From Streptomyces sp. WMMB 322 (GTDB lineage Bacteria; Actinomycetota; Actinomycetes; Streptomycetales; Streptomycetaceae), in NCBI RefSeq assembly GCF_900090145.1, contig NZ_FMHI01000005.1:124001-188000 (forward strand): a stretch of DNA of 64,000 nt, in the 5' to 3' direction. Numbering within the stretch: position 1 is the first letter of the stretch; every line of letters begins with the position of its first letter. Positions 36,648-45,163 of this stretch are shown here, in pieces. The notes under the pieces were generated by a model. It was not told the DNA's origin. It searched no databases and was given only the letters and a program-made list of their open reading frames with translations. The translations under genes were made by a program, and so were the position numbers.

Positions 36648-37934
36648 TCAGGCCGTCACGCGCTCCAGCACGATCGGTGGAACCGCGAGCCCGGTGCCCT
36701 CCGGGGCGATGTCGTACGACCCCGCCAGTGCCTCCAGCGCGTACGGGAACTTCTCCGGAGTGTCCGTGTGCAGGGTCATCAGCGGGTCGCCGGCCCTGAC
36801 CGTGTCGCCCGGCTTGGCGTGCAGCTCGATGCCCGCCCCCGCCTGTACGGGGTCCTCCTTGCGGGCACGGCCCGCGCCCAGGCGCCATGCCGCGACACCG
36901 ACGGCGTAGGCGTCGAGCCGGGTGAGGACCCCCGACGACGGCACCGCGACCGGCTGCTTCTCGCGTGCCGACGGGAGGGGCGCGTCCGGGTCGCCGCCCT
37001 GCGCGGTGATCATGCGGCGCCAGTGGTCCATGGCCCTGCCGTCGGCGAGCGCCCTGGCCGGGTCGGCGTCGGGCAGACCGGCGGCGTCGAGCATCTCGCG
37101 GGCGAGCGCGAGGGTGAGTTCGACGACGTCGGCGGGGCCGCCGCCCGCCAGCACCTCCACGGATTCGCGTACCTCGACGGCGTTTCCGACGGCGGCGCCC
37201 AGCGGGGTGTCCATGCCGGTGATGAGCGCCCTGGTCCGCAGACCGTGGTCGTTGCCCAACTCGACCATGGTGGAAGCCAGTTCGCGCGCGTCGTCCAGGG
37301 ACTTCATGAACGCGCCGGAGCCGGTCTTCACATCGAGCACCAGCGAACCGGTGCCCTCGGCGATCTTCTTGCTCATGATGGAGCTGGCGATCAGCGGGAT
37401 CGACTCCACGGTGCCGGTGACGTCGCGCAGCGAGTACAGCTTCCTGTCCGCGGGGGCCAGGCCCGCGCCCGCCGCGCAGATGACCGCGCCGGCCTCCTCC
37501 AGTACGCGGAGCATCTCGTCGTTGCTCAGCGACGCACGCCAGCCCGGGATCGACTCCAGCTTGTCGAGCGTGCCGCCGGAGTGCCCGAGTCCGCGGCCGG
37601 AGAGCTGCGGCACCGCCGCACCGCACGCGGCGACGAGAGGGGCCAGCGGCAGCGTGATCTTGTCGCCGACGCCGCCCGTGGAGTGCTTGTCGGCGGTGGG
37701 CTGCCGCAGACCCGAGAAGTCCATCCGCTCGCCGGAGGCGATCATCGCTCCGGTCCAGCGCGCGATCTCCGGCCGTGACATGCCGTTGAGCAGGATCGCC
37801 ATGGCCAGCGCCGCCATCTGCTCGTCGGCGACGTCGCCGCGCGTGTAGGCGTCGATCACCCAGTCGATCTCTTCGGGGGTGAGGCTGCCCCGGTCACGCT
37901 TCTTACGGATGACGGAGATGACGTCCATGGACAT
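36648..37934 (-). CDS. deoA: Thymidine/pyrimidine-nucleoside phosphorylase
   Basis: Splits thymidine, deoxyuridine or uridine with phosphate. The 428-aa protein has the family markers KHSTGGVGDKITLPLAPLVA (near residue 82), SGRGLGHSGGTLDKLE (near 112), SSIMSKKIAEG (near 185) and DVKTGSGAFMKS (near 200), and a C-terminal PYNP domain. MSMDVISVIRKKRDRGSL is the family start; GAAGGAGAC precedes it. It is the last gene of the nucleoside transporter-cdd-deoA unit. It lies 111 bp after cdd, a spacer filled partly with 15-bp tandem repeats. Confidence 0.95.
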   Translation of the reverse strand: MSMDVISVIRKKRDRGSLTPEEIDWVIDAYTRGDVADEQMAALAMAILLNGMSRPEIARWTGAMIASGERMDFSGLRQPTADKHSTGGVGDKITLPLAPLVAACGAAVPQLSGRGLGHSGGTLDKLESIPGWRASLSNDEMLRVLEEAGAVICAAGAGLAPADRKLYSLRDVTGTVESIPLIASSIMSKKIAEGTGSLVLDVKTGSGAFMKSLDDARELASTMVELGNDHGLRTRALITGMDTPLGAAVGNAVEVRESVEVLAGGGPADVVELTLALAREMLDAAGLPDADPARALADGRAMDHWRRMITAQGGDPDAPLPSAREKQPVAVPSSGVLTRLDAYAVGVAAWRLGAGRARKEDPVQAGAGIELHAKPGDTVRAGDPLMTLHTDTPEKFPYALEALAGSYDIAPEGTGLAVPPIVLERVTA

Positions 37935-37960
37935 TGAGCGGAAGTCTCCTTCACACAAGG

Positions 37961-38005
37961 GGGCCGGACATGAGAGGGCCGGACATGGGAGGGCCGGGTA
38001 CAAGG
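37961..38005. repeat. 15-bp tandem repeat in the cdd-deoA spacer
   Basis: GGGCCGGACATGAGA, GGGCCGGACATGGGA and a third degenerate unit lie in the cdd-deoA spacer. Likely slippage variation; it may set the distance between the two genes. Confidence 0.6.
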
Positions 38006-38045
38006 GGAGAAACAGGCCGCGGAGGCGGGCGAGTTGCCCGGCTGC

Positions 38046-38459
38046 TCAGCGTCCCAGGTCGGCCGGGCCGAACGCGTCCGGCAGCAGGTCGGCCAGCGTG
38101 CGAATGCCGCCCCCGGTCTCCATCAGCAGCTGCGGGCCCCCGTGTTCCCACAGCAGCTGACGGCAGCGTCCGCACGGCATCAGCAGCTCACCGTGCTTGT
38201 CGACGCAGGTGAACGCGGTGAGCCGGCCGCCGCCCGAGGCGACCAGCGAGGAGACCAGGCCGCACTCGGCGCACAGCGTCATGCCGAAGGCGGCGTTCTC
38301 CACGTTGCAGCCGGAGACGGTGCGGCCGTCGTCCGCCAGCGCCGCCGCGCCGACCGGGAACTGCGAATAGGGCGCGTAGGCCCGGGACATCGCCTCCCGG
38401 GCCGAGGCCCGCAGCGCCCCCCAGTCGACATCAGCGGAGCCGACGGGGACGGCCGTCAT
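38046..38459 (-). CDS. cdd: Cytidine deaminase
   Basis: 137-aa tetrameric-type CDA. The zinc and catalytic residues are in NVENAAFGMTLCAECGLV (Cys-Ala-Glu, near residue 55) and MPCGRCRQLLWEHG (near 92). Converts cytidine or deoxycytidine to uridine or deoxyuridine, which DeoA can then phosphorolyse. Its ATG overlaps the stop of the upstream permease (ATGA), so translation is coupled with the transporter. Confidence 0.95.
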   Translation of the reverse strand: MTAVPVGSADVDWGALRASAREAMSRAYAPYSQFPVGAAALADDGRTVSGCNVENAAFGMTLCAECGLVSSLVASGGGRLTAFTCVDKHGELLMPCGRCRQLLWEHGGPQLLMETGGGIRTLADLLPDAFGPADLGR

Positions 38460-39823
38460 GTGCCTTGCCCCCTGCGGTAGGACTTTCCGATGGCCTTGGG
38501 TGGCCGCAGACGCTGCGCGGCGAGCGACAGCACCAGAAGGGTGGTGATGTACGGACTCATCTCGACGAACTCCAGGGGGACGGTGTCCGTCATCAGATAC
38601 CACACCAGCAGGCCCACAGCAGTCACGCCGCTGATCGCGGCCTGCACCATGCCGCCCTTGCGCAGCTTCCACAGCGCCAGCGCCGCCAGCATCACGGCGA
38701 CGAGGAGCAGCAGCGCGTGCACCGTCGGCCCGCCCGCGCGCAGCTGAAGCGCGTCCATGAAGCCGAAGAGGCCCGCGCCCATGGCCACGCCGCCAGGACG
38801 CCAGTTGCCGAAGATCATGGTGGCGAGGCCGATGTAGCCGCGGCCGCCGGTCTGCTGGTCCTGGTAGATGTGCACGCCGATCGCGAGGAACGCACCGCCG
38901 AGCCCGGCGAGCGCGCCGGAGACCGTGACCGCCGCGTACTTGTACCGGAGGACGTTCACGCCGAGGGTCTCCGCGGCGACGGGGCTCTCACCGCACGAGC
39001 GCAGCCGCAGCCCGAACGGGGAGCGCCACAGCGCGTAGAAGCTGCCCACGAAAAGGGCCGCGGCAAGGACCGTCAGCCAGGAGACGTTGCTGACGAACGA
39101 GCCGAGTATGCCCGCGATGTCGGAGACGAGGAACCAGTGGTGCTTCTCGACCGCCTGGAGTCCCTCGGCGAGGCCCGGCACCGTGAACGTCGGCATGTCC
39201 TCCATGGGCGGGGACTGCTTGTCGTTGCCGCCCGCGTCGGCGGCGGCGCTGCCCTCCGCGCCGAACCACAGCTTTGCGAGGAACTGCACGACGCCGAGGG
39301 CCAGGATGTTCACGGCGACACCGGAGACGATGTGGTCGACGCCGAAGGTGACGGTGGCGATCGCGTGGATCAGGCCACCGAGTGCGCCGCCCGCGATTCC
39401 GGCCAGCGCCGCCACCCAGGGCCCGTGCTGCCAGCCCATCCAGCCCGCGGAGAAGGCGCCGAGCATCATCATGCCTTCGAGGCCGATGTTGATGACGCCC
39501 GCACGCTCGGACCACAGACCGCCCAGCCCCGCGAGGCCGATGGGCACGGCCGCGGCCAGCGCGCTCGAGTACTGGCCGCTGGAGGTGACCTGGTCCGAGC
39601 CGGTCACGATGCGCAGCAGCGAGAGGGCGACGAGCCCTCCGGCGACGATCAGCAGCACGACGGGGTACGAGAGCTTGCGGCGTTCGCCGCCGGGCCTGCG
39701 GGCGGCGGTGCCGTTCCCCTTGCCGGGCTTCTTCCCGTCGCCGTCGCCCTTGCCGTTCGCGCCGGCCTCGCCGTGAGTGCCGGCGCCGTTGCCTCCGGCC
39801 TTGGCAGTGATGTTCGTGCTCAC
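38456..39823 (-). CDS. Nucleoside ABC transporter permease (NupQ/YufQ type)
   Basis: 455 aa. Gly/Lys-rich cytosolic leader of about 45 residues, then 9-10 membrane helices. Family signatures are LWSERAGVINIGLEGMMMLGAF (near residue 105), FGVDHIVSGVAVNILALG (near 165), FGLRLRSCGESPVAAETLGV (near 280, the ATPase-coupling loop) and GRGYIGLATMIFGNWRPGG (near 340). GTG start overlaps the stop of the upstream permease. Second permease of a BMP-type nucleoside importer. Confidence 0.93.
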   Translation of the reverse strand: MSTNITAKAGGNGAGTHGEAGANGKGDGDGKKPGKGNGTAARRPGGERRKLSYPVVLLIVAGGLVALSLLRIVTGSDQVTSSGQYSSALAAAVPIGLAGLGGLWSERAGVINIGLEGMMMLGAFSAGWMGWQHGPWVAALAGIAGGALGGLIHAIATVTFGVDHIVSGVAVNILALGVVQFLAKLWFGAEGSAAADAGGNDKQSPPMEDMPTFTVPGLAEGLQAVEKHHWFLVSDIAGILGSFVSNVSWLTVLAAALFVGSFYALWRSPFGLRLRSCGESPVAAETLGVNVLRYKYAAVTVSGALAGLGGAFLAIGVHIYQDQQTGGRGYIGLATMIFGNWRPGGVAMGAGLFGFMDALQLRAGGPTVHALLLLVAVMLAALALWKLRKGGMVQAAISGVTAVGLLVWYLMTDTVPLEFVEMSPYITTLLVLSLAAQRLRPPKAIGKSYRRGQGT

Positions 39824-40932
39824 GCGGACACCTCCGCCTTCTTCTTCGCGCTCTTGCGGGCCCGTGCGGCCAGCTCCTCGCCGACCCGGCGTTGCTGCCT
39901 GCTCAGGCCGTAGCGGCGTACGACTTCGTAGGCGATGACGACGCACAGGACGATGACGCCCTGCATCACGCCCACGATCTCCTGGGCGTACTCCTCGAAC
40001 TCCAGCTGTGTGCCCGTGCGTTCGAGGAAACCCCACAGCAGCGCGCCGAGCGCCATGCCCACGGGGTGGTTGCGGCCCAGCAGGGCGATGGCGATGCCGG
40101 TGAAGCCGATGCCCGCGGGGAAGTCGGTGCCGTAGTTGTACGACGTGTTGAGCAGCGTCGGCATACCGACCAGGCCGGCGACGATGCCGGAGAGCACCAT
40201 CGACGTGACCACCATCCGCTTGACGCTCACACCGCTCGCGGAGGCCGCCGACTCGGAACGGCCCACGGCGCGCAGATCGAAGCCGAACCGCGTGCGGCCG
40301 AGCACGAACCAGTAGGCGACGCCGACGAGCACGGCGATCACGACCGTGCCCCACACCGGGTCGGGGTTCGTCGGGATGGTGAAGAAGTGGCTGGAGGCCG
40401 GGAGGTCGGGGGTGTGGAAGAGATTCCCGTCCTTCACCGCGAGCCTGCCGTCCTGCAGGAAGTAGCCGATGGTGGAGGCCGCGATGAAGTTCAGCATGAT
40501 CGTGGTGACGACCTCGTGGATTCCCCGCGTGATCTTCAACAGCCCAGCGATGCTGGACCAGATCCCGCCGACCACCATCGCGACGAGAATGATCACCGGG
40601 ATCTGGACGATGCCGGGCAGCGTCAGCGCACCGCCGACGACGGCGGCGAAGAAGGCCGCGATGCGGTACTGGCCGTCGACGCCGATGTTGAAGAGGTTCA
40701 TCCGGAAGCCGATCGCGACGGCCACGGCGGAAAGGTAGTACGGAATGGCCTTGTTGATGATCCAGACCTGGCTGTCGCTCTTCGAGCCGAAGTCGATCAT
40801 CACGTAGAAGGCGTAGAACGGGTCCTTGCCCGTCGTCAGGATGACCCCGGAGGTGATGACGAGCGCCGCGACGATCGCGAGCAGCGGTGCGGCGACCGCC
40901 AGTACCAGCCGGTCCTTGTCGAACTTCTTCAC
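39820..40932 (-). CDS. Nucleoside ABC transporter permease (NupP/YufP type)
   Basis: 370 aa with 8-10 membrane helices. Markers are NLFNIGVDGQYRIAAF (near residue 76), TIMLNFIAASTIGYFLQDG (near 145) and FGFDLRAVGRSESAASASGV (near 225, coupling loop). The ATG start overlaps the end of the ATPase gene. Pairs with the downstream permease. Confidence 0.93.
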   Translation of the reverse strand: MKKFDKDRLVLAVAAPLLAIVAALVITSGVILTTGKDPFYAFYVMIDFGSKSDSQVWIINKAIPYYLSAVAVAIGFRMNLFNIGVDGQYRIAAFFAAVVGGALTLPGIVQIPVIILVAMVVGGIWSSIAGLLKITRGIHEVVTTIMLNFIAASTIGYFLQDGRLAVKDGNLFHTPDLPASSHFFTIPTNPDPVWGTVVIAVLVGVAYWFVLGRTRFGFDLRAVGRSESAASASGVSVKRMVVTSMVLSGIVAGLVGMPTLLNTSYNYGTDFPAGIGFTGIAIALLGRNHPVGMALGALLWGFLERTGTQLEFEEYAQEIVGVMQGVIVLCVVIAYEVVRRYGLSRQQRRVGEELAARARKSAKKKAEVSA

Positions 40933-42668
40933 CTCTCACCGCCCCCTTCCCGCTGTCCCGGAACGGCGTCCGGCGCGGAGTCCCGCCCGTCCCCGTCGGT
41001 GTGTTCGAGATGGCCGCTGGCGGCGCCCGTCATGGCGGAGCCCAACTCCTCCGGTGTGATGGTGGCGGGGTCGGCGTCCGCGACGAGGCGTCCGCGGTAC
41101 ATCACGCGCAGGGTGTCGGAGAGTCCGATCAGCTCGTCCAGGTCCGCGGAGATCAGCAGCACCGCCAGGCCCTCGCGCCGTGCCTCACGGATCTGGTCCC
41201 AGATCTGCGCCTGGGCGCCGACGTCCACGCCCCGCGTGGGGTGTGCGGCGATGAGCAGCTTGGGGTGGTGGCTCATCTCCCGTCCGACGATCAGCTTCTG
41301 CTGGTTGCCGCCGGAGAGGGAGGCCGCGGTGACCTCGATGCCCGGCGTGCGGACGTCGTAGTCGGAGACGATGCGTGCCGTGTCCCTCCGCGCGCCTGCG
41401 ATGTCGAGCAACTGGCCCTTGCTGTTGGGTGCTTCGGTCACGTGCCCCAGCATGCGGTTCTCCCACAGGGTGCCCTCCAGGAGCAGCCCGTGCCGGTGCC
41501 GGTCCTCGGGGATGTAACCGATGCCGCCCTCGCGCCGCTCACGTGTGGAGCGCGCCGTGATGTCCTTGCCGTCGAGTGTGACGGTGCCGGCATCGAGCGC
41601 GCGTATCCCCATGACGGCCTCGACGAGTTCGGCCTGCCCGTTGCCCTCGACGCCCGCGACGCCGAGGACTTCACCCTTGTGGATGGTGAAGGCGATGCCG
41701 TCCAGCACCTCACGCACCGGGCCGTCGGCGTCGGCCGCGCACAGCCGCAGCCCCTCCACGCTCAGCATCGGTGTGGTCGTCACCGTCGACTCGCGGGTCT
41801 CGGGCGAGGGCAGTTCGCTGCCGACCATCAGCTCGGCGAGCTGCTTCGGCGTCGTCTCCTCCGGCTTCACGGAGGCGACGGTCGTACCGCGCCTGATGAC
41901 GGTGATGTCGTCGGCGACCGAGAGCACCTCGCCCAGCTTGTGCGAGATGAACAGCACCGTGAGGCCCTCGGCCTTCAGCTCCCGCAGGTTCTCGAAGAGA
42001 GCGTCGACCTCCTGCGGGACGAGCACCGCGGTGGGCTCGTCGAGGATGAGCGTCCGCGCGCCCCGGTAGAGGACCTTGAGGATCTCCACACGCTGCCGGT
42101 CGGCGACGCCCAGGTCCTCGACGAGCACGTCGGGACGTATGCCCAGCCCGTACGCGTCCGACAGTTCCTTGATCTTCTGACGGGCGCGCCCGCCGATCCC
42201 GTACAGGCCCTCGGCGCCCAGCACGGTGTTCTCGAGCACCGTGAGGTTGTCCGCCAGCATGAAGTGCTGGTGCACCATGCCGATTCCGCGCGCGATGGCG
42301 TCACCGGGGGTGGCGAAGGACACCTGCTCGCCGTCGACGGTGATGGTGCCCTCGTCCGGCTTCTGCATGCCGTAAAGGATCTTCATCAGGGTCGACTTGC
42401 CCGCGCCGTTCTCACCGACGAGGGCGTGCACGGTGCCGCGGCGGACCGAGAAGACGATGTCGTGATTGGCCACGACGCCGGGGAACCGCTTGGTGATGCC
42501 GCGCAGTTCGACGGCGGGCCGGGAGGCCGAGCCGTTGCCGGTGCCCGCCGCGTCTGCGGCCGCCGGGGGGCTGCTGCTGGACGTTGAGATGACGCACTCT
42601 CCCGAAACGCTGCTGTTCAGTGGAGGGTTCGGCCCGTACAGGCAGAGGCGGGACGGTCGCGGGCGCAT
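40929..42668 (-). CDS. Nucleoside ABC transporter ATP-binding protein (two ABC domains); start uncertain
   Basis: ATPase of the BMP importer (NupO/YufO type). First domain: VGENGAGKST Walker A, VHQHFMLADNLTVLEN Q-loop, LGVADRQRVEIL and LILDEPTAV. Second domain: degenerate Walker A VAGVEGNGQAEL, SLSGGNQQKLI signature, and AAHPTRGVDVG in place of a normal Walker B, as is common in this family. The family N-terminus begins near STSSSSPPAA (about 42587), but no ATG, GTG or TTG is there. The codon after a GGGAGAG Shine-Dalgarno is ATC (42590-42588). The nearest in-frame ATG is at 42668, used here. Confidence 0.88.
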   Translation of the reverse strand: MRPRPSRLCLYGPNPPLNSSVSGECVISTSSSSPPAAADAAGTGNGSASRPAVELRGITKRFPGVVANHDIVFSVRRGTVHALVGENGAGKSTLMKILYGMQKPDEGTITVDGEQVSFATPGDAIARGIGMVHQHFMLADNLTVLENTVLGAEGLYGIGGRARQKIKELSDAYGLGIRPDVLVEDLGVADRQRVEILKVLYRGARTLILDEPTAVLVPQEVDALFENLRELKAEGLTVLFISHKLGEVLSVADDITVIRRGTTVASVKPEETTPKQLAELMVGSELPSPETRESTVTTTPMLSVEGLRLCAADADGPVREVLDGIAFTIHKGEVLGVAGVEGNGQAELVEAVMGIRALDAGTVTLDGKDITARSTRERREGGIGYIPEDRHRHGLLLEGTLWENRMLGHVTEAPNSKGQLLDIAGARRDTARIVSDYDVRTPGIEVTAASLSGGNQQKLIVGREMSHHPKLLIAAHPTRGVDVGAQAQIWDQIREARREGLAVLLISADLDELIGLSDTLRVMYRGRLVADADPATITPEELGSAMTGAASGHLEHTDGDGRDSAPDAVPGQREGGGER

Positions 42669-42741
42669 CCACAAGCAGCAACTGCCTGCGGATACGCCCG
42701 ATCCCGGAACCCGTACCGCCTCCCGTCCGGTGCACGGGAGT

Positions 42742-42780
42742 CGCTGCCGGCCCGCGCTCACTCACGGCGGACCGGCAGCG
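42742..42780 (-). terminator. Hairpin between BMP gene and ABC genes
   Basis: CGCTGCCGG-N-CCGC pairs with GCGG-N-CCGGCAGCG (13 pairs, one mismatch, 11-nt loop), four bases after the BMP stop. In binding-protein operons such hairpins typically stabilise the first cistron or attenuate the downstream genes. Confidence 0.7.
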
Positions 42781-42783
42781 GGG

Positions 42784-43836
42784 TCACGGGGTGTCCTTGA
42801 CCTTGATCTTGCCGTCGACGATGTCCTTCTTCGCCTTGTCGAGGTCGTCCTGGATGTCGTCGATGAAGCCGCCGGAAGTGGCCAGCGAGACGCCGTCCTC
42901 CTTCAGGTCGAAGGCGGTCGTGCCCTTCATCGGCTTCTTGTCCTCGACGCTCTTGACCAGGTCGAAGACGGCGACGTCCACGTTCTTGACGGCTGAGGTG
43001 AGGATCGCGTCCTTGTACTTCGCCAGGCCTGGCTGGTTGTACTGGTCGGAGTCGACTCCGATCGCCCAGGCACCCTTCTTCTTGCTGATCACTTCGATCG
43101 AGCCGACACCGGACTGGCCGGCGGCGGAGTAGATCACGTCGTTGCCCGCGTCGAGCATGCCCTTGGCCTTGTCCTTGGCGGCCGCCGGGTCGTTGAAGCC
43201 CTTGGTGTTCGTCGGGTACAGGTACTGCGAAGTGACCTTGACCTTCGGGTCGGTCTCCTTCACGCCCTGCTCGAAGCCCGCCTGGAACTTCTGGATCAGC
43301 GCGTTGTTGACGCCGCCGATGAAGCCGACCTCCTTGGTCTTGGTCTTCTTCGCCGCGGCGACACCCGCGAGGTAGGACGCCTCGTGCTCGGCGAAGACCA
43401 GGCCGGCGACGTTCTTCCCCTCCGAGGGGGAGTCGACGACACCGAAGGTGGTCTCCGGGAACTTCTTGGCGACCTTGTTGACGGACTTTCCGTAGTCGAA
43501 GCCCACGCCGATGACCGGGTTGTATCCGGCCTTCGCGAGCGAGGTTATTCGCTGCTCGCGGTCCGCCTCGGTCTCGTCGTTGCTGGCTGTCATCTCCTTG
43601 AAGTCGACGCCCAGTTCCTTCTTGGCCCTGTCGACGCCACGGGCCGCCGCCTGGTTGAAGGAGTGGTCGTCCCGCCCGCCGACGTCGAAGGCCAGGCCGA
43701 CTCCCTTGTCCTTCTTGCCGGCGGACTGTGTAGAACTCTCACCGCACGCGGTGGCGGTCAGGGCGAGGGCCGCGGTGGTGGCGACCGCGGCTGCAAGCTT
43801 GGTTACCCGACGCAAGAGGAGTCCCCTTCGGCTCAT
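42784..43836 (-). CDS. BMP family nucleoside-binding lipoprotein
   Basis: 350-aa solute-binding lipoprotein. Signal peptide with lipobox LTATAC (Cys about residue 31), then the BMP/PnrA fold: VGLAFDVGGRDDHSFNQAAARG (near 46), GVGFDYGKSVNKVAKKFPET, FAEHEASYLAGVAAA (near 150), VIYSAAGQSGVG (near 240) and AIGVDSDQYNQPG. Binds nucleosides for the ABC importer encoded just downstream. ATG 43836 is given; a TTG at 43815 is also preceded by an RBS-like GAAGGGG. A variant nucleoside operator lies 37 bases upstream. First gene of the uptake and salvage operon. Confidence 0.94.
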   Translation of the reverse strand: MSRRGLLLRRVTKLAAAVATTAALALTATACGESSTQSAGKKDKGVGLAFDVGGRDDHSFNQAAARGVDRAKKELGVDFKEMTASNDETEADREQRITSLAKAGYNPVIGVGFDYGKSVNKVAKKFPETTFGVVDSPSEGKNVAGLVFAEHEASYLAGVAAAKKTKTKEVGFIGGVNNALIQKFQAGFEQGVKETDPKVKVTSQYLYPTNTKGFNDPAAAKDKAKGMLDAGNDVIYSAAGQSGVGSIEVISKKKGAWAIGVDSDQYNQPGLAKYKDAILTSAVKNVDVAVFDLVKSVEDKKPMKGTTAFDLKEDGVSLATSGGFIDDIQDDLDKAKKDIVDGKIKVKDTP

Positions 43837-43872
43837 GGAGCGCCTCTTCCGGCGCTGGCTTCCGGCACAGAT

Positions 43873-43884
43873 TAACGCGCGTAG
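43873..43884. promoter_or_regulatory. Nucleoside-regulon operator, BMP operon
   Basis: TAACGCGCGTAG, two mismatches from CTACGCGCGTAG, with the conserved half-site CTACGCGC on the coding strand. It lies 37-48 bases upstream of the BMP start. Confidence 0.5.
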
Positions 43885-44089
43885 ATTTCACGTAAAGAGT
43901 TGCCGGAATGCTGTTATCGGATCGGTGCCAAGGGGGCTGCGCCCCCGGTCACAACGGCGCGGGGCGGGGCTGCGCCCCGCCCCGACCGTGCCGCGGCCCC
44001 TGACGCTGCGCGCGGGGGCGCGGGGCGGGGCCGGGGCGGGTACGGGCGGGGCCCGCGGGGCGAGTCCGGGGGGTGCGAGTCGGGCGGCT

Positions 44090-44172
44090 GCGGGCCGGGG
44101 TCGTGCCGCTCCGGTGCCGGGTCCGGGTGCGGGCCGGGGTCGTGCCGCTCCGGTGCCGGGTCCGGGTGCGGA
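44090..44172. repeat. 39-bp tandem repeat
   Basis: Two consecutive units beginning GCGGGCCGGGGTCGTGCCGC, at 44090 and 44129, followed by a partial third. Confidence 0.65.
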
Positions 44173-44462
44173 CCGGTGCCCGCTCCCGGTCGGGGTAGTG
44201 CGGCTCGGGTGGGGCGCCTGGGGGTCGTGGGTGGTGGCGGGGGCGTGCCGCTCCGGTGCCGGGTCCGGGTGCGGGCCGGTGCCCGCTCCCGGTCGGGGTA
44301 GTGCGGCTCGGGTGGGGCGCCTGGGGGTCGTGGGTGGTGGCGGGGGCGTGCCGCTCCGGTGCCGGGTCCGGGTGCGGGCCGGTGCCCGCTCCCGGTCGGG
44401 GTAGTGCGGCTCCGGTGGGGCGCCTGGGGGTCGTGGGTGGTGGCGGGGGCGTGCCGCTCCGG
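44173..44462. repeat. 103-bp tandem repeat next to repeat copy C
   Basis: Units start at 44173, 44276 and 44379 (CCGGTGCCCGCTCCCGGTCG), period 103 bp, 2.8 copies, almost identical. The last unit runs into the left arm of copy C (GGGGGCGTGCCGCTCCGG is shared), so the array is an expansion of the outer edge of that element. Confidence 0.85.
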
Positions 44463-45150
44463 GGGGCAAGTCCGGGCGGCATGATTTACCTCCCTGGACC
44501 GTCACGGAGTTCTGTACGGCCTTCCATATGCCGGTCCGCAAATCACGTTTAAGCCCGGCCATGCCCCCCTGCGCGTCCCGCCCCCTCCCCGCCGTCCGCG
44601 GCTCCCCTCCCGGGGGCACCAAGACCTCTTCTTCCACGACGGGCAGTGGGCCCCGTGCCGGTCGTCATCCACGAGCGCGGACGATGACCCCGGAATGCGT
44701 ACGGACACCGATCCCGTCCGCACCCATCCGGAGCCGCCTGAAGCGGTCGACGCGGCAAGGGGGTTGAGCCGTCGGACGTGCCTGGGCGAGTGCCCCGGAG
44801 AGCCACCGGAGGGCGGGACAGTCAACAGGACTCCCGCAAGCGGAGAGGGGGACGAGAGGGGCAGACGCCGGACGGGCAGGAGGGGGTGGGACGTGGAGGC
44901 GGGGGGCACGGGGCTAAAACGTGATTTGCGGACCGCCATATGGAAGCCAGCACGAAAACCCGGACCGGTACAGGGAGGGAAATCATGCCGCCCCGGGACA
45001 CCCGCCGGAACGGCACGCACCCGGCACCCACCACAAACCCCAGGCGCACCCCCGCACCCACCCGAGCCGCACGCCCGCACGCCCGCACGCCCGCACGCCC
45101 GCACGCCGAGACAAACACGGCCACCCCCGGCGACAGCCGAACCCGCCGGA
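44445..45150. repeat. Dispersed inverted-arm element, copy C
   Basis: Left arm about 44445-44597, right arm about 44870-45024, core 272 nt, same orientation as copy A. Both arms share a copy-specific extra base (TTCCATATG where A and D have TTCATATG) and both have the GTTTAAGCC-type inner segment. Outward GGGAGG(T/G)AAATC plus ATG is present at both ends (44482 leftward, 44984 rightward). The outer right edge ends in CCACCCCCGGCGACAGCC, also seen at the outer left of A and outer right of D. Confidence 0.85.
45069..45107. repeat. 8-bp tandem repeat (GCACGCCC)
   Basis: Almost five head-to-tail copies of GCACGCCC in the right outer flank of copy C. Confidence 0.75.
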
Positions 45151-45163
45151 GCCGCCCCAACCG

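Larger units (their letters stand above)
43837..44444. other. Gap upstream of the BMP gene: promoter, then very GC-rich repeats
   Basis: 608 bases from the BMP start to copy C. The first about 80 bases are relatively AT-rich with the operator at 43873-43884 and must contain the promoter. From about 43930 to 44444 the sequence is extremely GC-rich and made of tandem units (39 bp and 103 bp). The uninterrupted frame of about 177 codons on the minus strand starts from the ATG in the copy C left arm and is judged non-genic. Confidence 0.6.

Noticed and set aside
44090..44482. CRISPR array
   Set aside because: The 103-bp and 39-bp units are direct tandem repeats without unique spacers, and no cas gene is in the window.
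43949..44482. 177-codon Pro/Arg-rich protein gene starting in copy C left arm
   Set aside because: Has a good RBS and ATG but the tail is a tandem array whose 103-bp period changes frame every unit; kept as a micro-ORF observation, not as a gene.
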